Below the pieces are notes generated by a model, which worked only from the letters and a program-made list of their open reading frames with translations, did not search any database and was not told where the DNA came from. A stretch of DNA of 64,000 bases. Source: Shimia sp051201625 (lineage in GTDB: Bacteria; Pseudomonadota; Alphaproteobacteria; Rhodobacterales; Rhodobacteraceae). A program made the position numbers and the translations under genes. The stretch lies in NCBI RefSeq assembly GCF_051201625.1, contig NZ_CP179203.1, positions 806,001 to 870,000 of the forward strand, read 5' to 3'. Positions 1 to 9,102 of this stretch are shown here, piece by piece. Numbering within the stretch: position 1 is the stretch's first letter; the number at the start of each line of letters is the position of its first letter.

Positions 1-1
1 T

Positions 2-1159
2 CGAGCCGCACGCGAATTTGGCGTTGACCCGCTTGACTTGCGACGCAAAAATTTTATCCCAGCTGAGAAATTCCCCTACCAGAGTGCAACTGGCGAGACC
101 TATGACGTCGGTGATTTCCATCAGGTTCTGGACCGGGTGGAAGCGTTTGCTGACCTTTCCGGGTTCGATGCTCGAAAAGTGGCAAGTTTGGCGAGAGGCA
201 AGCTACGTGGTCTCGGCTTATGTTATTACATCGAAAGTATACTTGGAGATCCCTCGGAAACTGCGAGGGTGGAGTTCAACGATGACGGCACTGCCTCAAT
301 ATTTGTTGGCACTCAAAGCAACGGTCAGGGACATGAGACGGTTTATGCCCAGTTCCTGTCGGATCAAACCGGAATTCCGGCGCATTTGATTAGCGTAGTA
401 CAGGGGGACAGCGACAAAATTGCCAAGGGCGGAGGCACTGGTGGATCACGCTCTGTGACGACGCAAAACACGGCAACACTGGCCACAGTTGAGAAGATTA
501 TTTCCAAGTTTTCGGTGTTCTTAGCTGAAAAAATGGATGTGGATTCTGAAGCCATTTTGTTTGACGATGAACAGTTTCGCGCTGACGGGTCGAACCTAAC
601 GCCAAACATGATGGAGGTGGCTGACATGGCACGGGCCGATGGCAGAGCGGACTTGCTGGTACATGAAGCTACTACCACGCTGACAGCGAGGTCGTTTCCG
701 AACGGGGCGCATGTTGCGGAAGTAGAAGTCGATCCCGAGACGGGAAAGGTCACGCTTGATCGTTACAATGTCGTTGATGACTTTGGAAATCTGATCAACC
801 CAATGCTGGCAGAAGGCCAAGTACATGGTGGCGTTGCACAAGGCGTAGGCCAAGCGCTGATGGAACACGTGGTGTTTGATGAGAATGGACAGTTGCTTAC
901 TGCGACGTTTATGGATTACGCGATGCCTCGCGCAGATGATTTGCCGAGGATCTGCTTTACGGATGAGCCAGTGCCATCGACGGCGAATGTGATGGGTATG
1001 AAAGGTTGTGGTGAGGCTGGCACAGTTGGAGCAATGGCCGCTGCGGCCAATGCAGTGCAGGATGCACTATGGGAACGTGGGGTACGGCAGGCGGACATGC
1101 CATTTACACCGCTACGTGTATGGGAAATGATGAAGGATGCCTCCGAAGCAGCTGCATAA
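2..1159 (+). CDS. Xanthine dehydrogenase / CO dehydrogenase-family molybdopterin-binding subunit (3' part, 5' end outside window)
   Basis: The reading frame is open from base 2, so the gene starts upstream; 385 residues are visible. The first residues (AAREFGVDPLDLRRKNFI) match the central part of large molybdopterin-binding subunits of the xanthine dehydrogenase/aldehyde oxidase family. GTGGSRSVTTQNTA and the late GCGEAGTVGA motif follow; the Glu in that motif is the expected catalytic base of molybdenum hydroxylases. The substrate cannot be told from this part. The FAD and 2Fe-2S subunits, if present, would lie to the left. The 3' end overlaps the next gene by 23 bases. Confidence 0.9.
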   Translation, partial: RAAREFGVDPLDLRRKNFIPAEKFPYQSATGETYDVGDFHQVLDRVEAFADLSGFDARKVASLARGKLRGLGLCYYIESILGDPSETARVEFNDDGTASIFVGTQSNGQGHETVYAQFLSDQTGIPAHLISVVQGDSDKIAKGGGTGGSRSVTTQNTATLATVEKIISKFSVFLAEKMDVDSEAILFDDEQFRADGSNLTPNMMEVADMARADGRADLLVHEATTTLTARSFPNGAHVAEVEVDPETGKVTLDRYNVVDDFGNLINPMLAEGQVHGGVAQGVGQALMEHVVFDENGQLLTATFMDYAMPRADDLPRICFTDEPVPSTANVMGMKGCGEAGTVGAMAAAANAVQDALWERGVRQADMPFTPLRVWEMMKDASEAAA

Positions 1160-2207
1160 TAGACTTCTGGGCTGGTTCAGCAAAGCGCTGGGTTCCGATT
1201 ATAGCGGCACATCCGCCGTGCGGCGTGGATCTCTAACGCATGTGATCATTCTGGACGGCACCATGTCGTCGCTGGCGCAAGGTCAGGAAACCAACGCCGG
1301 TTTGACTTACCGCCTTTTGCAAGAGGTCGGGGCAGATTTGTCGTTGTACTACCAAGCTGGCGTACAATGGCGCGATTGGCACACTACGCTTGATGTCATG
1401 ATGGGGCATGGCATTGACCAGCAGATAAAGCGCGCTTACGGCTATTTGTCGTCCCGATTTCGACCTGGCGACCGGATTTTTCTTTTAGGTTATTCACGCG
1501 GCGCTTTCGCAGTGCGTTCATTGGCTGGAGTAATTGACAGGGTGGGCTTGTTGCGGCGGCAGTCAGCGACGGAAAGAAACATTCGTACGGCCTACCGACA
1601 CTATAAATATGACACTGTCAGTCGCACCGCACAAAAATTTTCCATGGCACATTGCCACGAAGACGTATCGGTTGAGATGGTTGGCGCCTGGGACACAGTT
1701 AAAGCACTGGGGTTAAGGTTGCCACTTTTATGGCGACTGACCGAAGGTCGGCATGCCTATCATAATCATCAGCTCAGTCCAGTTGTTAAGCATGGCTATC
1801 ACGCCTTGGCGCTGGATGAGACAAGGGAAGTTTTTTCACCCGTTCTCTGGGAATGCTCCAAAAGCTGGGATGGCCGCGTTGAGCAGGTTTGGTTTCGAGG
1901 AGCACACGGTGATATTGGCGGCCATCTGGGTGACTTTCATGCTGCACGACCGTTAGCCAATATTTCGCTGATCTGGATGTTGCAAAAGTTGCAAAAGCGG
2001 GGTGTTTCTTTGCCGCGTGGGTGGCAGGACAGGTTTGAAACTGATGCGAAGGCCCCGATGGTTGGGACATGGCGCAGTTGGGGGCGAGTTTTCCTGTTTC
2101 GTCAAAGTCGGGTTGTCGGCTGCGACAGGTCAGAAAGTATTCATCCTACCGCACGTCCATTTGTGGATGCTGGTGTATTGAAGGCGTTTTTAGCTCCACC
2201 TGCATAG
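1137..2207 (+). CDS. DUF2235 (Tle1-like) alpha/beta-hydrolase
   Basis: A 356-residue protein with the GYSRGAFAVRSLAG motif around residues 118-131, so Ser120 is the probable nucleophile. HVIILDGT near the N terminus and GAHGDIGG later are typical of DUF2235, the catalytic domain family that includes type VI phospholipase effectors (Tle1). No signal peptide or membrane segment is visible. No type VI gene lies nearby, so a stand-alone lipase/esterase-type hydrolase is more likely than an effector. The start codon lies inside the 3' end of the preceding gene, which suggests co-transcription. Confidence 0.8.
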   Translation: MPPKQLHNRLLGWFSKALGSDYSGTSAVRRGSLTHVIILDGTMSSLAQGQETNAGLTYRLLQEVGADLSLYYQAGVQWRDWHTTLDVMMGHGIDQQIKRAYGYLSSRFRPGDRIFLLGYSRGAFAVRSLAGVIDRVGLLRRQSATERNIRTAYRHYKYDTVSRTAQKFSMAHCHEDVSVEMVGAWDTVKALGLRLPLLWRLTEGRHAYHNHQLSPVVKHGYHALALDETREVFSPVLWECSKSWDGRVEQVWFRGAHGDIGGHLGDFHAARPLANISLIWMLQKLQKRGVSLPRGWQDRFETDAKAPMVGTWRSWGRVFLFRQSRVVGCDRSESIHPTARPFVDAGVLKAFLAPPA

Positions 2208-2376
2208 TGTTTCAGGCCATATGCGAAATTTGCCGCCAATGCTTGTCTAATCGTTGCGCTGGTTGACGGTCGACATCTTTGTCGTCCTCTCAAGCGCGGT
2301 GAAACGCGATGTTCAAAGGCGCCCACCAATTGGGCCGCCCAACGTGCCCCCCGAAGTCTCTGCAAATATTTTGAAG

Positions 2377-3048
2377 CTATCCTTTCCAAGTGACAAAATC
2401 ATCTAGTGGTGCACGTGCTGTTCGAAATCCGTTTACTGGAGCGTCGGTAATAGCATACCCAAACGAGATCGCTGCCAAAACTTTCTGGTCGTCTGGAATG
2501 GCAAAATGATCCCGAACTTCGGTGGCGTAATGAGCTAGTGCCGCTTGTGGGATCGTTGCGACGCCCTGTGCTTGGGCGCTTAGACAAAAAGTCGTTATTA
2601 GTCCGCCACAATCAAGAGCTCCGTAGGTTCCCAGCTCGCTAGCTGAGGTGATCATGGCAACATGTGGCGCACCGAAGAATCGGTAATTTTCACGCATCTG
2701 TGCGATCCGGCTCTTGCGGTCACTCCGACTGATACCAGCCGCCTCATAAAGCTGGAACCCACATGTTCGCCGCCGCTCGAGCCGTGGGCCGGAGTACTCC
2801 TTGGGTGCGGTAAAATCTGTCGTTGGAGGTGCTGTGTCAAATGCGTTCAACATAGTTTTTCGAAAACGTTCGGTTTCGTCACCACTCGTCAAGTAAATAT
2901 GCCAGGGCTGGGCGTTGCACCATGAAGGAACCCGTCCTGCATCAAGTAGAATTTGTTGGATTACATCACGTGACACTGGTTCTGGATGAAAAGCTCGGCA
3001 GGAGTGACGTGATTGTAGAAGGCTTTGCAGGGCTTCGTGGGTGGTCAT
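2377..3048 (-). CDS. Nitroreductase-family FMN-dependent oxidoreductase
   Basis: A 223-residue protein. The RHSCRAFHPEPVS segment near residue 13, PSWCNAQPW near residue 42 and the C-terminal GYAITDAPVNGFRTAR segment are the FMN-binding landmarks of the nitroreductase family (NAD(P)H-dependent reduction of nitro compounds, quinones or flavins). Length is normal. It starts 22 bases after the zinc-ribbon gene stop and is probably the last gene of the leftward operon that begins near 8562. The physiological substrate is unknown. Confidence 0.87.
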   Translation of the reverse strand: MTTHEALQSLLQSRHSCRAFHPEPVSRDVIQQILLDAGRVPSWCNAQPWHIYLTSGDETERFRKTMLNAFDTAPPTTDFTAPKEYSGPRLERRRTCGFQLYEAAGISRSDRKSRIAQMRENYRFFGAPHVAMITSASELGTYGALDCGGLITTFCLSAQAQGVATIPQAALAHYATEVRDHFAIPDDQKVLAAISFGYAITDAPVNGFRTARAPLDDFVTWKG

Positions 3049-3070
3049 AAAGATTATCCGTACGTTTCAA

Positions 3071-4183
3071 TTACTGATTCATCGCTATGATATAGCCAAT
3101 CCCTGTGGCGACAATGGCTCCAAGGATGACCACAAAAGTGATTTTCCAAGCTGACCAAGGTCTTTCGCCGCACACACGCCCGGTTTGCCCGTTTACGACA
3201 AAACGATAACTTTTGCCCCGATATTTGTAAGCAGCCATCCAGACCGGAAGGAGCACATGTTTGAAGGTAACATCACTGACAATGGTTGCGACCTGATGTA
3301 CCCGCTGCCTGTCCCCTCCAATCTTAAACGCCACATCACGGCGGATTACATTGTCCATGTGTCCGCGAGCCTCGTCATAGCCATCTTGAAGAGTAATGGT
3401 ATATCCCTCGGCTTGATACCCGGCGAGGTACTCGGGTGTGTAGGGCTCCAGCGCTGACAGGTTCCATGGCTCGAGAGCATCCGTGTAAGTCTTTGGAAGA
3501 GCCTTGGACGCAAGAACTAAAACATCATCGAACCATCGGCTGACTTGGCCTGAAACTGGCGTCCAGCGAATTCTCTGAACCTGTTTCTGTACTTTTTTTC
3601 CGTCTTGCATGACTGTTTTTGTTACGTAGTAGACCGTCCCGCGTTCTCCCGAAAAGCTGGACTTGGTATCTGCATCGTAGGTCCAATAGGGTACATAAAT
3701 ACCGTCCATTTTTCGGCCTTTACGTGCATATTTTTGAATTCCGTTCGGTGCTAGCCAGAGTTTTCCGAGCCAGTTGTTCATAGCTTCGTGTGCATCACGC
3801 TCAGCCAACTGAAACGGCAAAACCGCACGTGGTTTTATAAGTCGATGAGTGCCTGTATCGGTGACAACTGGCGTCGCGCAAAACGCGCATTCCATAGCAT
3901 GAACATCTGCGTCAAATGTAATATGTGCCGCACAGTTGGGACAGATGGAAATGCGGGTTTCAATTACTTCGGCTCCTGGTAACTGATCTGTTAGCGCCTG
4001 TTTGAAATCCAGTTCAGTAATAGCCGTCGTCCGATCGCCTTGTTCAGTGGCTTCCTCATGACCACAATGGTCGCAAACAAGTTTCGATTGCCGAGGCTCG
4101 AAACGATAGTCGGCCCCACATTGTGGACAAGGGAACCGATGGGCTTCCTTTGGAGCAGGAGAGGATTGCGCAGTCTGGGACAT
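3071..4183 (-). CDS. Double zinc-ribbon (TFIIB-like) protein with C-terminal membrane anchor
   Basis: A 370-residue protein. Two zinc ribbons are visible: Cys19/22/37/40 and Cys81/84/99/102, both CxxC-N14-CxxC. A hydrophobic segment near residues 347-366 is a probable C-terminal transmembrane anchor. Proteins of this layout are often encoded beside SPFH-domain proteins, as here (the SPFH gene ends 116 bases upstream). A role as a membrane-tethered partner of the SPFH scaffold is inferred; no catalytic motif is visible. Confidence 0.75.
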   Translation of the reverse strand: MSQTAQSSPAPKEAHRFPCPQCGADYRFEPRQSKLVCDHCGHEEATEQGDRTTAITELDFKQALTDQLPGAEVIETRISICPNCAAHITFDADVHAMECAFCATPVVTDTGTHRLIKPRAVLPFQLAERDAHEAMNNWLGKLWLAPNGIQKYARKGRKMDGIYVPYWTYDADTKSSFSGERGTVYYVTKTVMQDGKKVQKQVQRIRWTPVSGQVSRWFDDVLVLASKALPKTYTDALEPWNLSALEPYTPEYLAGYQAEGYTITLQDGYDEARGHMDNVIRRDVAFKIGGDRQRVHQVATIVSDVTFKHVLLPVWMAAYKYRGKSYRFVVNGQTGRVCGERPWSAWKITFVVILGAIVATGIGYIIAMNQ

Positions 4184-4299
4184 TGAGTTTTGGGCCTGTA
4201 GTGGGGATTTTTGAAAATATTAAGCGACGTTCAGCATCGGGTCTTGCCAGCTCGTGAGATGACTCGGGTGGAATAGAACAAACGTCTCACTACGATCTG

Positions 4300-5442
4300 T
4301 CAGCTTTCAGGCGGTGGTGGTGGTAGGACAGTAAATAGCTGTGCTAATTCTGGCACGTCTTCGGCGTGTTTCCAGCCGTCCTGGCCAGAGGTCCAGACAT
4401 ACGTGGCACGCTTGAATTTTTCCGCTGTTGCCATTCGCCCCAACGAAGCTTTAGAAAATGGCCCCTTGGTTTCTCCTTCCTCAGCAATGTGCCAGACACG
4501 TTCGACTGGCGGTGGTGGAGGCGTGATTGGGGTTGGCGATGATGCGGCGGCCATTGGAGTGGGGGCATCGGTTGCTGGACGGGCGCCCCATGGGCCGGAG
4601 TTTACCATTTGTTGTGCCATGGCCATACCCATACCCATACCCATACCAGCGCCCATGCCAGATCCGGGCGTTTGTGCGGCGGCGGTCATGGCCTCTGCAG
4701 CAGAGAACTGCGTGTACTTACCCAAGTCACCTACGATGCCAATTGAGGTGCGTTTATCCATCGCTTCTTCCACAGCAGCAGGAAGCGAAATATTTTCAAT
4801 GTAAAGCTCTGGGATACAAAGCCCGTATTCAGCGACGGTACCTGAAATTTCCGCTGCGACCAATTTGCCTAGGTCAGCTGTGTTGGCGGCCATGTCCAGA
4901 ACTGGGATGCCTGAACTGGCGATGACCCGAGAAAATTCCTGCACGATAATGTTGCGAATTTGAAAAGAGATTTCGTCCATTGTGAATTCGCCGTCGGTAC
5001 CTACGATCTCAGTCAAAAAACGGGCGGGATCTGCAACACGGATCGTATAGCTGCCATAGGCACGCAAGCGGACGGGCCCAAACTCTGGATCACGCGCCAT
5101 TATCGGGTTCTTAGTGCCCCATTTGAGATCTGAAAATCGGGTAGTGCTGACAAAGTAAACTTCAGATTTGAATGGGCTTTTGAAGCCGTGATCCCAATGT
5201 TGCAGGGTCGTCATAACTGGCATGTTATTCGTTTCGAGCAGATAGAGACCTGGGGTGAATACATCTGCCAGTTGCCCTTCATGCACAAAGACAGCGGATT
5301 GGCCTTCTCGTACAGTGAGTTTGGCGCCATACTTGATTTCGTGCCCTTCCCGTTGAAAACGCCAGACAAGCGTATCGCGGGTGTCGTCGACCCAATGGAT
5401 GACGTCGATGAATTCGCCGGTGAGAAAATCAAAGATACCCAT
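4300..5442 (-). CDS. SPFH-domain protein (virion-core-protein-like) with C-terminal GYF_2 domain
   Basis: A 380-residue protein. The N-terminal two thirds match SPFH/band-7-like proteins, with the start MGIFDFLTGEFIDVIHW and the segment TRFSDLKWGTKNPIMARDPEF. A Gly/Met-rich stretch (MGAGMGMGMGMAMAQQ) and a Pro-rich linker follow. A C-terminal GYF_2-type module from about residue 317 contains VWHIAEEGETKGPFSKASL and WTSGQDGWKHAEDV. The Met-Gly run is encoded by tandem hexamers at about 4623-4646. AGAGGAA upstream supports the start. SPFH proteins build membrane-associated oligomeric scaffolds; GYF modules bind proline-rich peptides, so the linker itself may be a ligand. Confidence 0.82.
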   Translation of the reverse strand: MGIFDFLTGEFIDVIHWVDDTRDTLVWRFQREGHEIKYGAKLTVREGQSAVFVHEGQLADVFTPGLYLLETNNMPVMTTLQHWDHGFKSPFKSEVYFVSTTRFSDLKWGTKNPIMARDPEFGPVRLRAYGSYTIRVADPARFLTEIVGTDGEFTMDEISFQIRNIIVQEFSRVIASSGIPVLDMAANTADLGKLVAAEISGTVAEYGLCIPELYIENISLPAAVEEAMDKRTSIGIVGDLGKYTQFSAAEAMTAAAQTPGSGMGAGMGMGMGMAMAQQMVNSGPWGARPATDAPTPMAAASSPTPITPPPPPVERVWHIAEEGETKGPFSKASLGRMATAEKFKRATYVWTSGQDGWKHAEDVPELAQLFTVLPPPPPES

Positions 5443-5472
5443 GAATTTGGTTCCTCTCAGAGTTATGTGTGA

Positions 5473-6390
5473 TCAATAAAAACGGTCAGTTTGTTCGCGA
5501 GCCAGCTCTTTAATGACAGGGCGAGCTTGCTCTACACTCATGCCAATGGCCAGGCGTGGGTCGTACAACATGGTCAGCAGCATTTCATCGTGTATCGTAA
5601 GTAGAGCGAATTCGTCATCATCATTGAAAATTGAGGGTCGTGCTTCTGGGCTGTCATTAGCCAGGCCCAGCCCTTGTGCAATTTCTTCATGGATGCAAGA
5701 TTTACGCAATAGATCTGGGTGTTCGCCGCGTATCAGAGCAATCGCAGTCTCATAATTGCCAGACCTATCTTCCGAGGCGAAGGCGACCACAAGGCAATGG
5801 ATCGTCTTGGGCACATTGTGAAACAGGTTGAGCGTTTCGATGCTTGCACCCGGTATAATCTGATTAACACGTGCACCTAACTCCGCGTGGTCGTCCGCAC
5901 CCATGACGAGGATGTGGAAATTCGCACGGTTTGATTTGATTGAAATGGCATGCCCCGTAACCTCGGCGAGGCGGGCGACATATGCTGCGAGCGTTTGGCG
6001 ATCTGTGTTACGTATGGGGTCCGTCACCGATGGACCAAACTCCATGTTGACGCGCACTGGTCCAGACCAACGCCGCAAATGGCTGGCGCGTCCGTTTGAG
6101 GCGCTAAGACCTCGGTTCAAAGCATATTCATCATAAAAGGCAATGCGTTCGAAATTACGTGCCAGCATGTCTGGCGTAAACGGTGTGTCTGGGCCACCGC
6201 CGTCAGTGCGCATCAGGCCGCGTGCTAAAAGATCTGTCTGAACATGGGCGTAGTAATTGCGTAGATTCTGGCTCAACTTTGACTGCTGAGACTGGACTGA
6301 TGCATGCGTCGCCTTCGGAGTTGTTAGCTGCTCACACGCCGAAACGAGACAAAGCACCAGACTAGTGGTTATGGCAATACGCAGTCTCAC
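5473..6390 (-). CDS. DUF2927 lipoprotein, probable metallopeptidase-like
   Basis: A 305-residue protein. The N terminus is a lipoprotein signal with lipobox LVSAC, so Cys19 would be lipidated and the protein exported. A CIHEEIAQGLGL segment around residues 232-243 and a second IHDEM segment near 266 resemble metalloprotease-type motifs known in DUF2927 proteins; enzyme activity is not established. The start codon overlaps the stop of telA by four bases (ATGA), so translation is coupled. The SPFH gene follows 30 bases downstream. Confidence 0.78.
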   Translation of the reverse strand: MRLRIAITTSLVLCLVSACEQLTTPKATHASVQSQQSKLSQNLRNYYAHVQTDLLARGLMRTDGGGPDTPFTPDMLARNFERIAFYDEYALNRGLSASNGRASHLRRWSGPVRVNMEFGPSVTDPIRNTDRQTLAAYVARLAEVTGHAISIKSNRANFHILVMGADDHAELGARVNQIIPGASIETLNLFHNVPKTIHCLVVAFASEDRSGNYETAIALIRGEHPDLLRKSCIHEEIAQGLGLANDSPEARPSIFNDDDEFALLTIHDEMLLTMLYDPRLAIGMSVEQARPVIKELAREQTDRFY

Positions 6391-7586
6391 CCGTTTGGGA
6401 CGGACGCGTCGGTTGTATCTCCCAACCCAGTCTTGCGTGCCTTGGCCGCTGCAAGCGTGTCGCGCAATTCAGCCTCCATTTTTTTCATGTCTTCCTCGGC
6501 GACGGCACGGCGTGCTTTACCTTGGTCTGCAATTTCAAGGCTTTCATTGATGGTGGCGATTAGGTCAGCATTTGCCTGTTTGACGGCCTCAATATCAAAC
6601 ACACCTCGTTCCATCTCCTCACGCACTACTTTGTTTGAGCCACGTAAATTTGCTGCGTTGGCTTTGAGCAATTCGTTGGTCAGGTCATTGGCTTCGCGCA
6701 CGGCGGCTGCAGCTTCAGCGCTGCGTTGAATTGTAACCGCTTGAGCTAGCTGCGTTTCCCAAAGGGGTACCGTGTTCACGAGTGTTGAGTTTATCTTGGT
6801 AACAAGTGATTTGTCATTTTCCTGAACCAAACGGATAGAGGGCAAGGATTGCATTGTGACCTGCCGCGTCAGTTTGAGATCATGAACCCGGCGTTCGAGA
6901 TCGTCGCGTGCAGCACGTAGGTCACGCAATTCTTGAGCTTTCATGACCTGCGCTTCCGTTTCAGCGTTCTGGATTTCAGCTTCTTTGGTCGGGATTACCT
7001 TGGTATCCAAATCAGCTATCTTGGATTCACCGGCAGCGATGTACAGCGCCAATTCATCGTAGAAATTAAGTGTTTTTTCATAAAGGACATCCAGCGATTT
7101 AATATCCTTGAGCAGTTTATGTTCGTGGTTCAGCAGATTGTCCGTGATCATGTCGATCTGTCCCTGAACATCTTCAAACCGCGCGGTGAACTTTGCAAAC
7201 GGCGCAGCACGGCCAAGCAGTTTTTCCCAAAAGGATCGTTGCCTGCGGACATCTAGTTCACTGACTGAGAACCCTCGTATTGTCGTCACGATATCGCGCA
7301 GACTGTCTCCAGCGGGGCCAACGTCTTTGTTGCGCACATCCTGAAGCATTGCCTGACTAATTTCCTGCAATTCAGCTTGCGCGGCAGATCCAAAAGACAC
7401 GATCGAGTTAGTGTCATTCATGTTCAATTCATCTACGCGCTTTGAAATTGCAGCAGACATCGGCTTGTCAGCCTGTTCCAAAGAAACGATTAAATTTGCG
7501 TCGGTGGGTTCTGCCAATTCTACGGCAGTTATCGCGTCAAGTGCGCCACCGACAGCTTCGGCCTTTTGACGAATAGTATCGGACAT
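6387..7586 (-). CDS. telA: TelA-family toxic anion (tellurite) resistance protein
   Basis: A 399-residue, largely coiled-coil cytoplasmic protein. The segments SFGSAAQAELQEISQAML, FWEKLLGR and QIDMITDNLL are characteristic of the TelA family (toxic anion resistance, often next to XpaC). Length is usual. It lies 23 bases after xpaC and overlaps the DUF2927 gene by four bases. TelA proteins are linked to tellurite, nisin and cell-wall antibiotic tolerance in other bacteria; the mechanism is unclear and the role here is inferred from family and neighbours. Confidence 0.85.
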   Translation of the reverse strand: MSDTIRQKAEAVGGALDAITAVELAEPTDANLIVSLEQADKPMSAAISKRVDELNMNDTNSIVSFGSAAQAELQEISQAMLQDVRNKDVGPAGDSLRDIVTTIRGFSVSELDVRRQRSFWEKLLGRAAPFAKFTARFEDVQGQIDMITDNLLNHEHKLLKDIKSLDVLYEKTLNFYDELALYIAAGESKIADLDTKVIPTKEAEIQNAETEAQVMKAQELRDLRAARDDLERRVHDLKLTRQVTMQSLPSIRLVQENDKSLVTKINSTLVNTVPLWETQLAQAVTIQRSAEAAAAVREANDLTNELLKANAANLRGSNKVVREEMERGVFDIEAVKQANADLIATINESLEIADQGKARRAVAEEDMKKMEAELRDTLAAAKARKTGLGDTTDASVPNG

Positions 7587-7609
7587 ATTAGTTTCCTTCG
7601 TAAAATATA

Positions 7610-8479
7610 TTAGCGGACGCCTTCGCGTTGTAACCTCTCGCGCAGAACGTCGATTTCAATGTTCAAATCGCTGTTGTCATCCAGCAGCAGTTTTTGGTTT
7701 CGAGCGGCAAAATTTTCTTCTAAATCGTCTAGCAGCGCCTCATAATTGGAGCGTGCATTAGTATCGTGAGTTCGTGCGTATATATCAGCAAATTTGACTG
7801 TCGCATCCTTGGCGCCAAGCAGGTAGACGCCCAAATAGCGCCGCGCCGCAGTCAGATCGCGAGGATCGTTTTCCACGGTGCGAAAAAGCGCCCGGGCGGT
7901 TTGCTGAAATTGGGTGACCCGACTTTCGAGAGTTCGATCTCCAGCACGTTTTACTGCATTTGACATGGCATGAAGGTGCTCCTCAGCTTCACTCACAGCG
8001 CGTGCCACCCGATCTGTTTGAAAAAGATCTACCCCTTCAATTCCTTTGTTACGCATCGGATCAATGCCAAAGGCCATAATGTGCAGTGAGCAGCCCACAA
8101 TAGCGTAGATCAACGGAGCGACAAAATCGCTGTTAGCTGCATAGCCCGCGATAGCTAGACCAAGACCGGTGAGTACAGAACCAAAAAGTTTTCGAGGCAT
8201 AGCTGGATGGCGTGCGATTTTGCGCGCCTCATACGCCTCTTGCGCAAACAACCCTTCACGCGTCATCCAAGCGGCAAATAGCAAACAGCCTAACGCAAAA
8301 AGATTCAATGCCAGAGCCTGAGGCCCGTTTCCAAAGGATTGCCATATCAATGGCAGAGGGACGATGAACAGCAAATTGACCCGGCCACCAACTTTGCTAC
8401 GTTTAGCGCCTTGAAACGCCTCACGTTTCGGTAACTTTGAATCGTGCGGGCTATATTTCCCACTGAATTTCTGGGCCAT
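7610..8479 (-). CDS. xpaC: XpaC-like (5-bromo-4-chloroindolyl phosphate hydrolysis family) membrane protein
   Basis: A 289-residue protein with several hydrophobic segments between about residues 35 and 140 and a helical C-terminal half. The C-terminal segments ARRYLGVYLLGAKDATVKFADIY and the late NSDLNIEIDVLRERLQREG match XpaC-family proteins, which are usually encoded with TelA as here. Two adjacent ATG codons are possible (8482 and 8479). AGGAGG at 8486-8491 gives better spacing (six bases) for the second, which also overlaps the stop of the preceding small peptide gene. Confidence 0.8.
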   Translation of the reverse strand: MAQKFSGKYSPHDSKLPKREAFQGAKRSKVGGRVNLLFIVPLPLIWQSFGNGPQALALNLFALGCLLFAAWMTREGLFAQEAYEARKIARHPAMPRKLFGSVLTGLGLAIAGYAANSDFVAPLIYAIVGCSLHIMAFGIDPMRNKGIEGVDLFQTDRVARAVSEAEEHLHAMSNAVKRAGDRTLESRVTQFQQTARALFRTVENDPRDLTAARRYLGVYLLGAKDATVKFADIYARTHDTNARSNYEALLDDLEENFAARNQKLLLDDNSDLNIEIDVLRERLQREGVR

Positions 8480-8562
8480 CATACGCCTCCTGCGATCGAC
8501 ACGCAGAGGATCAGGATGACAAGAAGAACAAACGAAAGCTTTTGCAATCCTGTACCAGACAT
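8479..8562 (-). CDS. 27-residue single-span membrane peptide upstream of xpaC
   Basis: A 27-codon reading frame begins MSGTGLQKL and continues as one uninterrupted hydrophobic stretch of about 16 residues (FVLLVILILCVSIAGG). Its stop codon TGA overlaps the xpaC start in GTATGATGG, and the xpaC Shine-Dalgarno sequence lies inside it, so the two would be translationally coupled. A weak AGGGA precedes its own start. It is too short for standard gene callers. The function is unknown; it could be a regulatory or structural peptide of the XpaC/TelA complex, or a leader peptide. Confidence 0.5.
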   Translation of the reverse strand: MSGTGLQKLSFVLLVILILCVSIAGGV

Positions 8563-8749
8563 TAGTTTTATTCCCTGCTGACCCTTAGAGAAACTTAAGA
8601 ACAATGGTCCATTTTATCTAGGGGGTAGTTCCCTGAGACTACGCTGGAGGCGAAAATTAACCGCCAGTTAGACCGAGTGAGGGTTTCCAGGTCCGGTATT
8701 AAACGTGGCAGAACAACGAAATACCACTGCGACAGCTACAGATTATTGT

Positions 8750-8944
8750 TCAATAGTGTGGGGGCCGTTCGTCTCCTAAAACAATGCCGCCGCCACCTTC
8801 TGCCTCACGAGCGGCTTCGCGTTGCATTAACATTTGTACGCGCTGCGTCAAATTTGCGATTTCAGTGTCCTGACGAGCGATCACGTCACTGAGTTCGTCC
8901 AAGGTGTGTGTTAGGTGGGCAATTTGTTCTTCGAGTTTTTCCAT
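8750..8944 (-). CDS. slyX: SlyX-family protein
   Basis: A 64-residue, nearly all-helical protein with a heptad-like pattern (LEEQIAHLTHTLDELSDVI) and the C-terminal GDERPPHY ending typical of SlyX. SlyX proteins are short coiled-coil proteins of unknown function. It is divergent from hisS, with 158 bases between their starts, and followed at 187 bases by the small-peptide/xpaC operon in the same direction. Confidence 0.85.
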   Translation of the reverse strand: MEKLEEQIAHLTHTLDELSDVIARQDTEIANLTQRVQMLMQREAAREAEGGGGIVLGDERPPHY

Positions 8945-9102
8945 ATACGTCGCGTAGAGGCCCAGTTTCGCTTGGTCAAGTCATAGGTTTCATAGTAATA
9001 GGCAAACTTTGATTATTGCGCGCGCTTGTAAGGTACGCTTGCCCCGGTGGCAGGCATTGGGTACACGCCATGACGAAACCCATTCGTGAAGAGACTGTGG
9101 AT

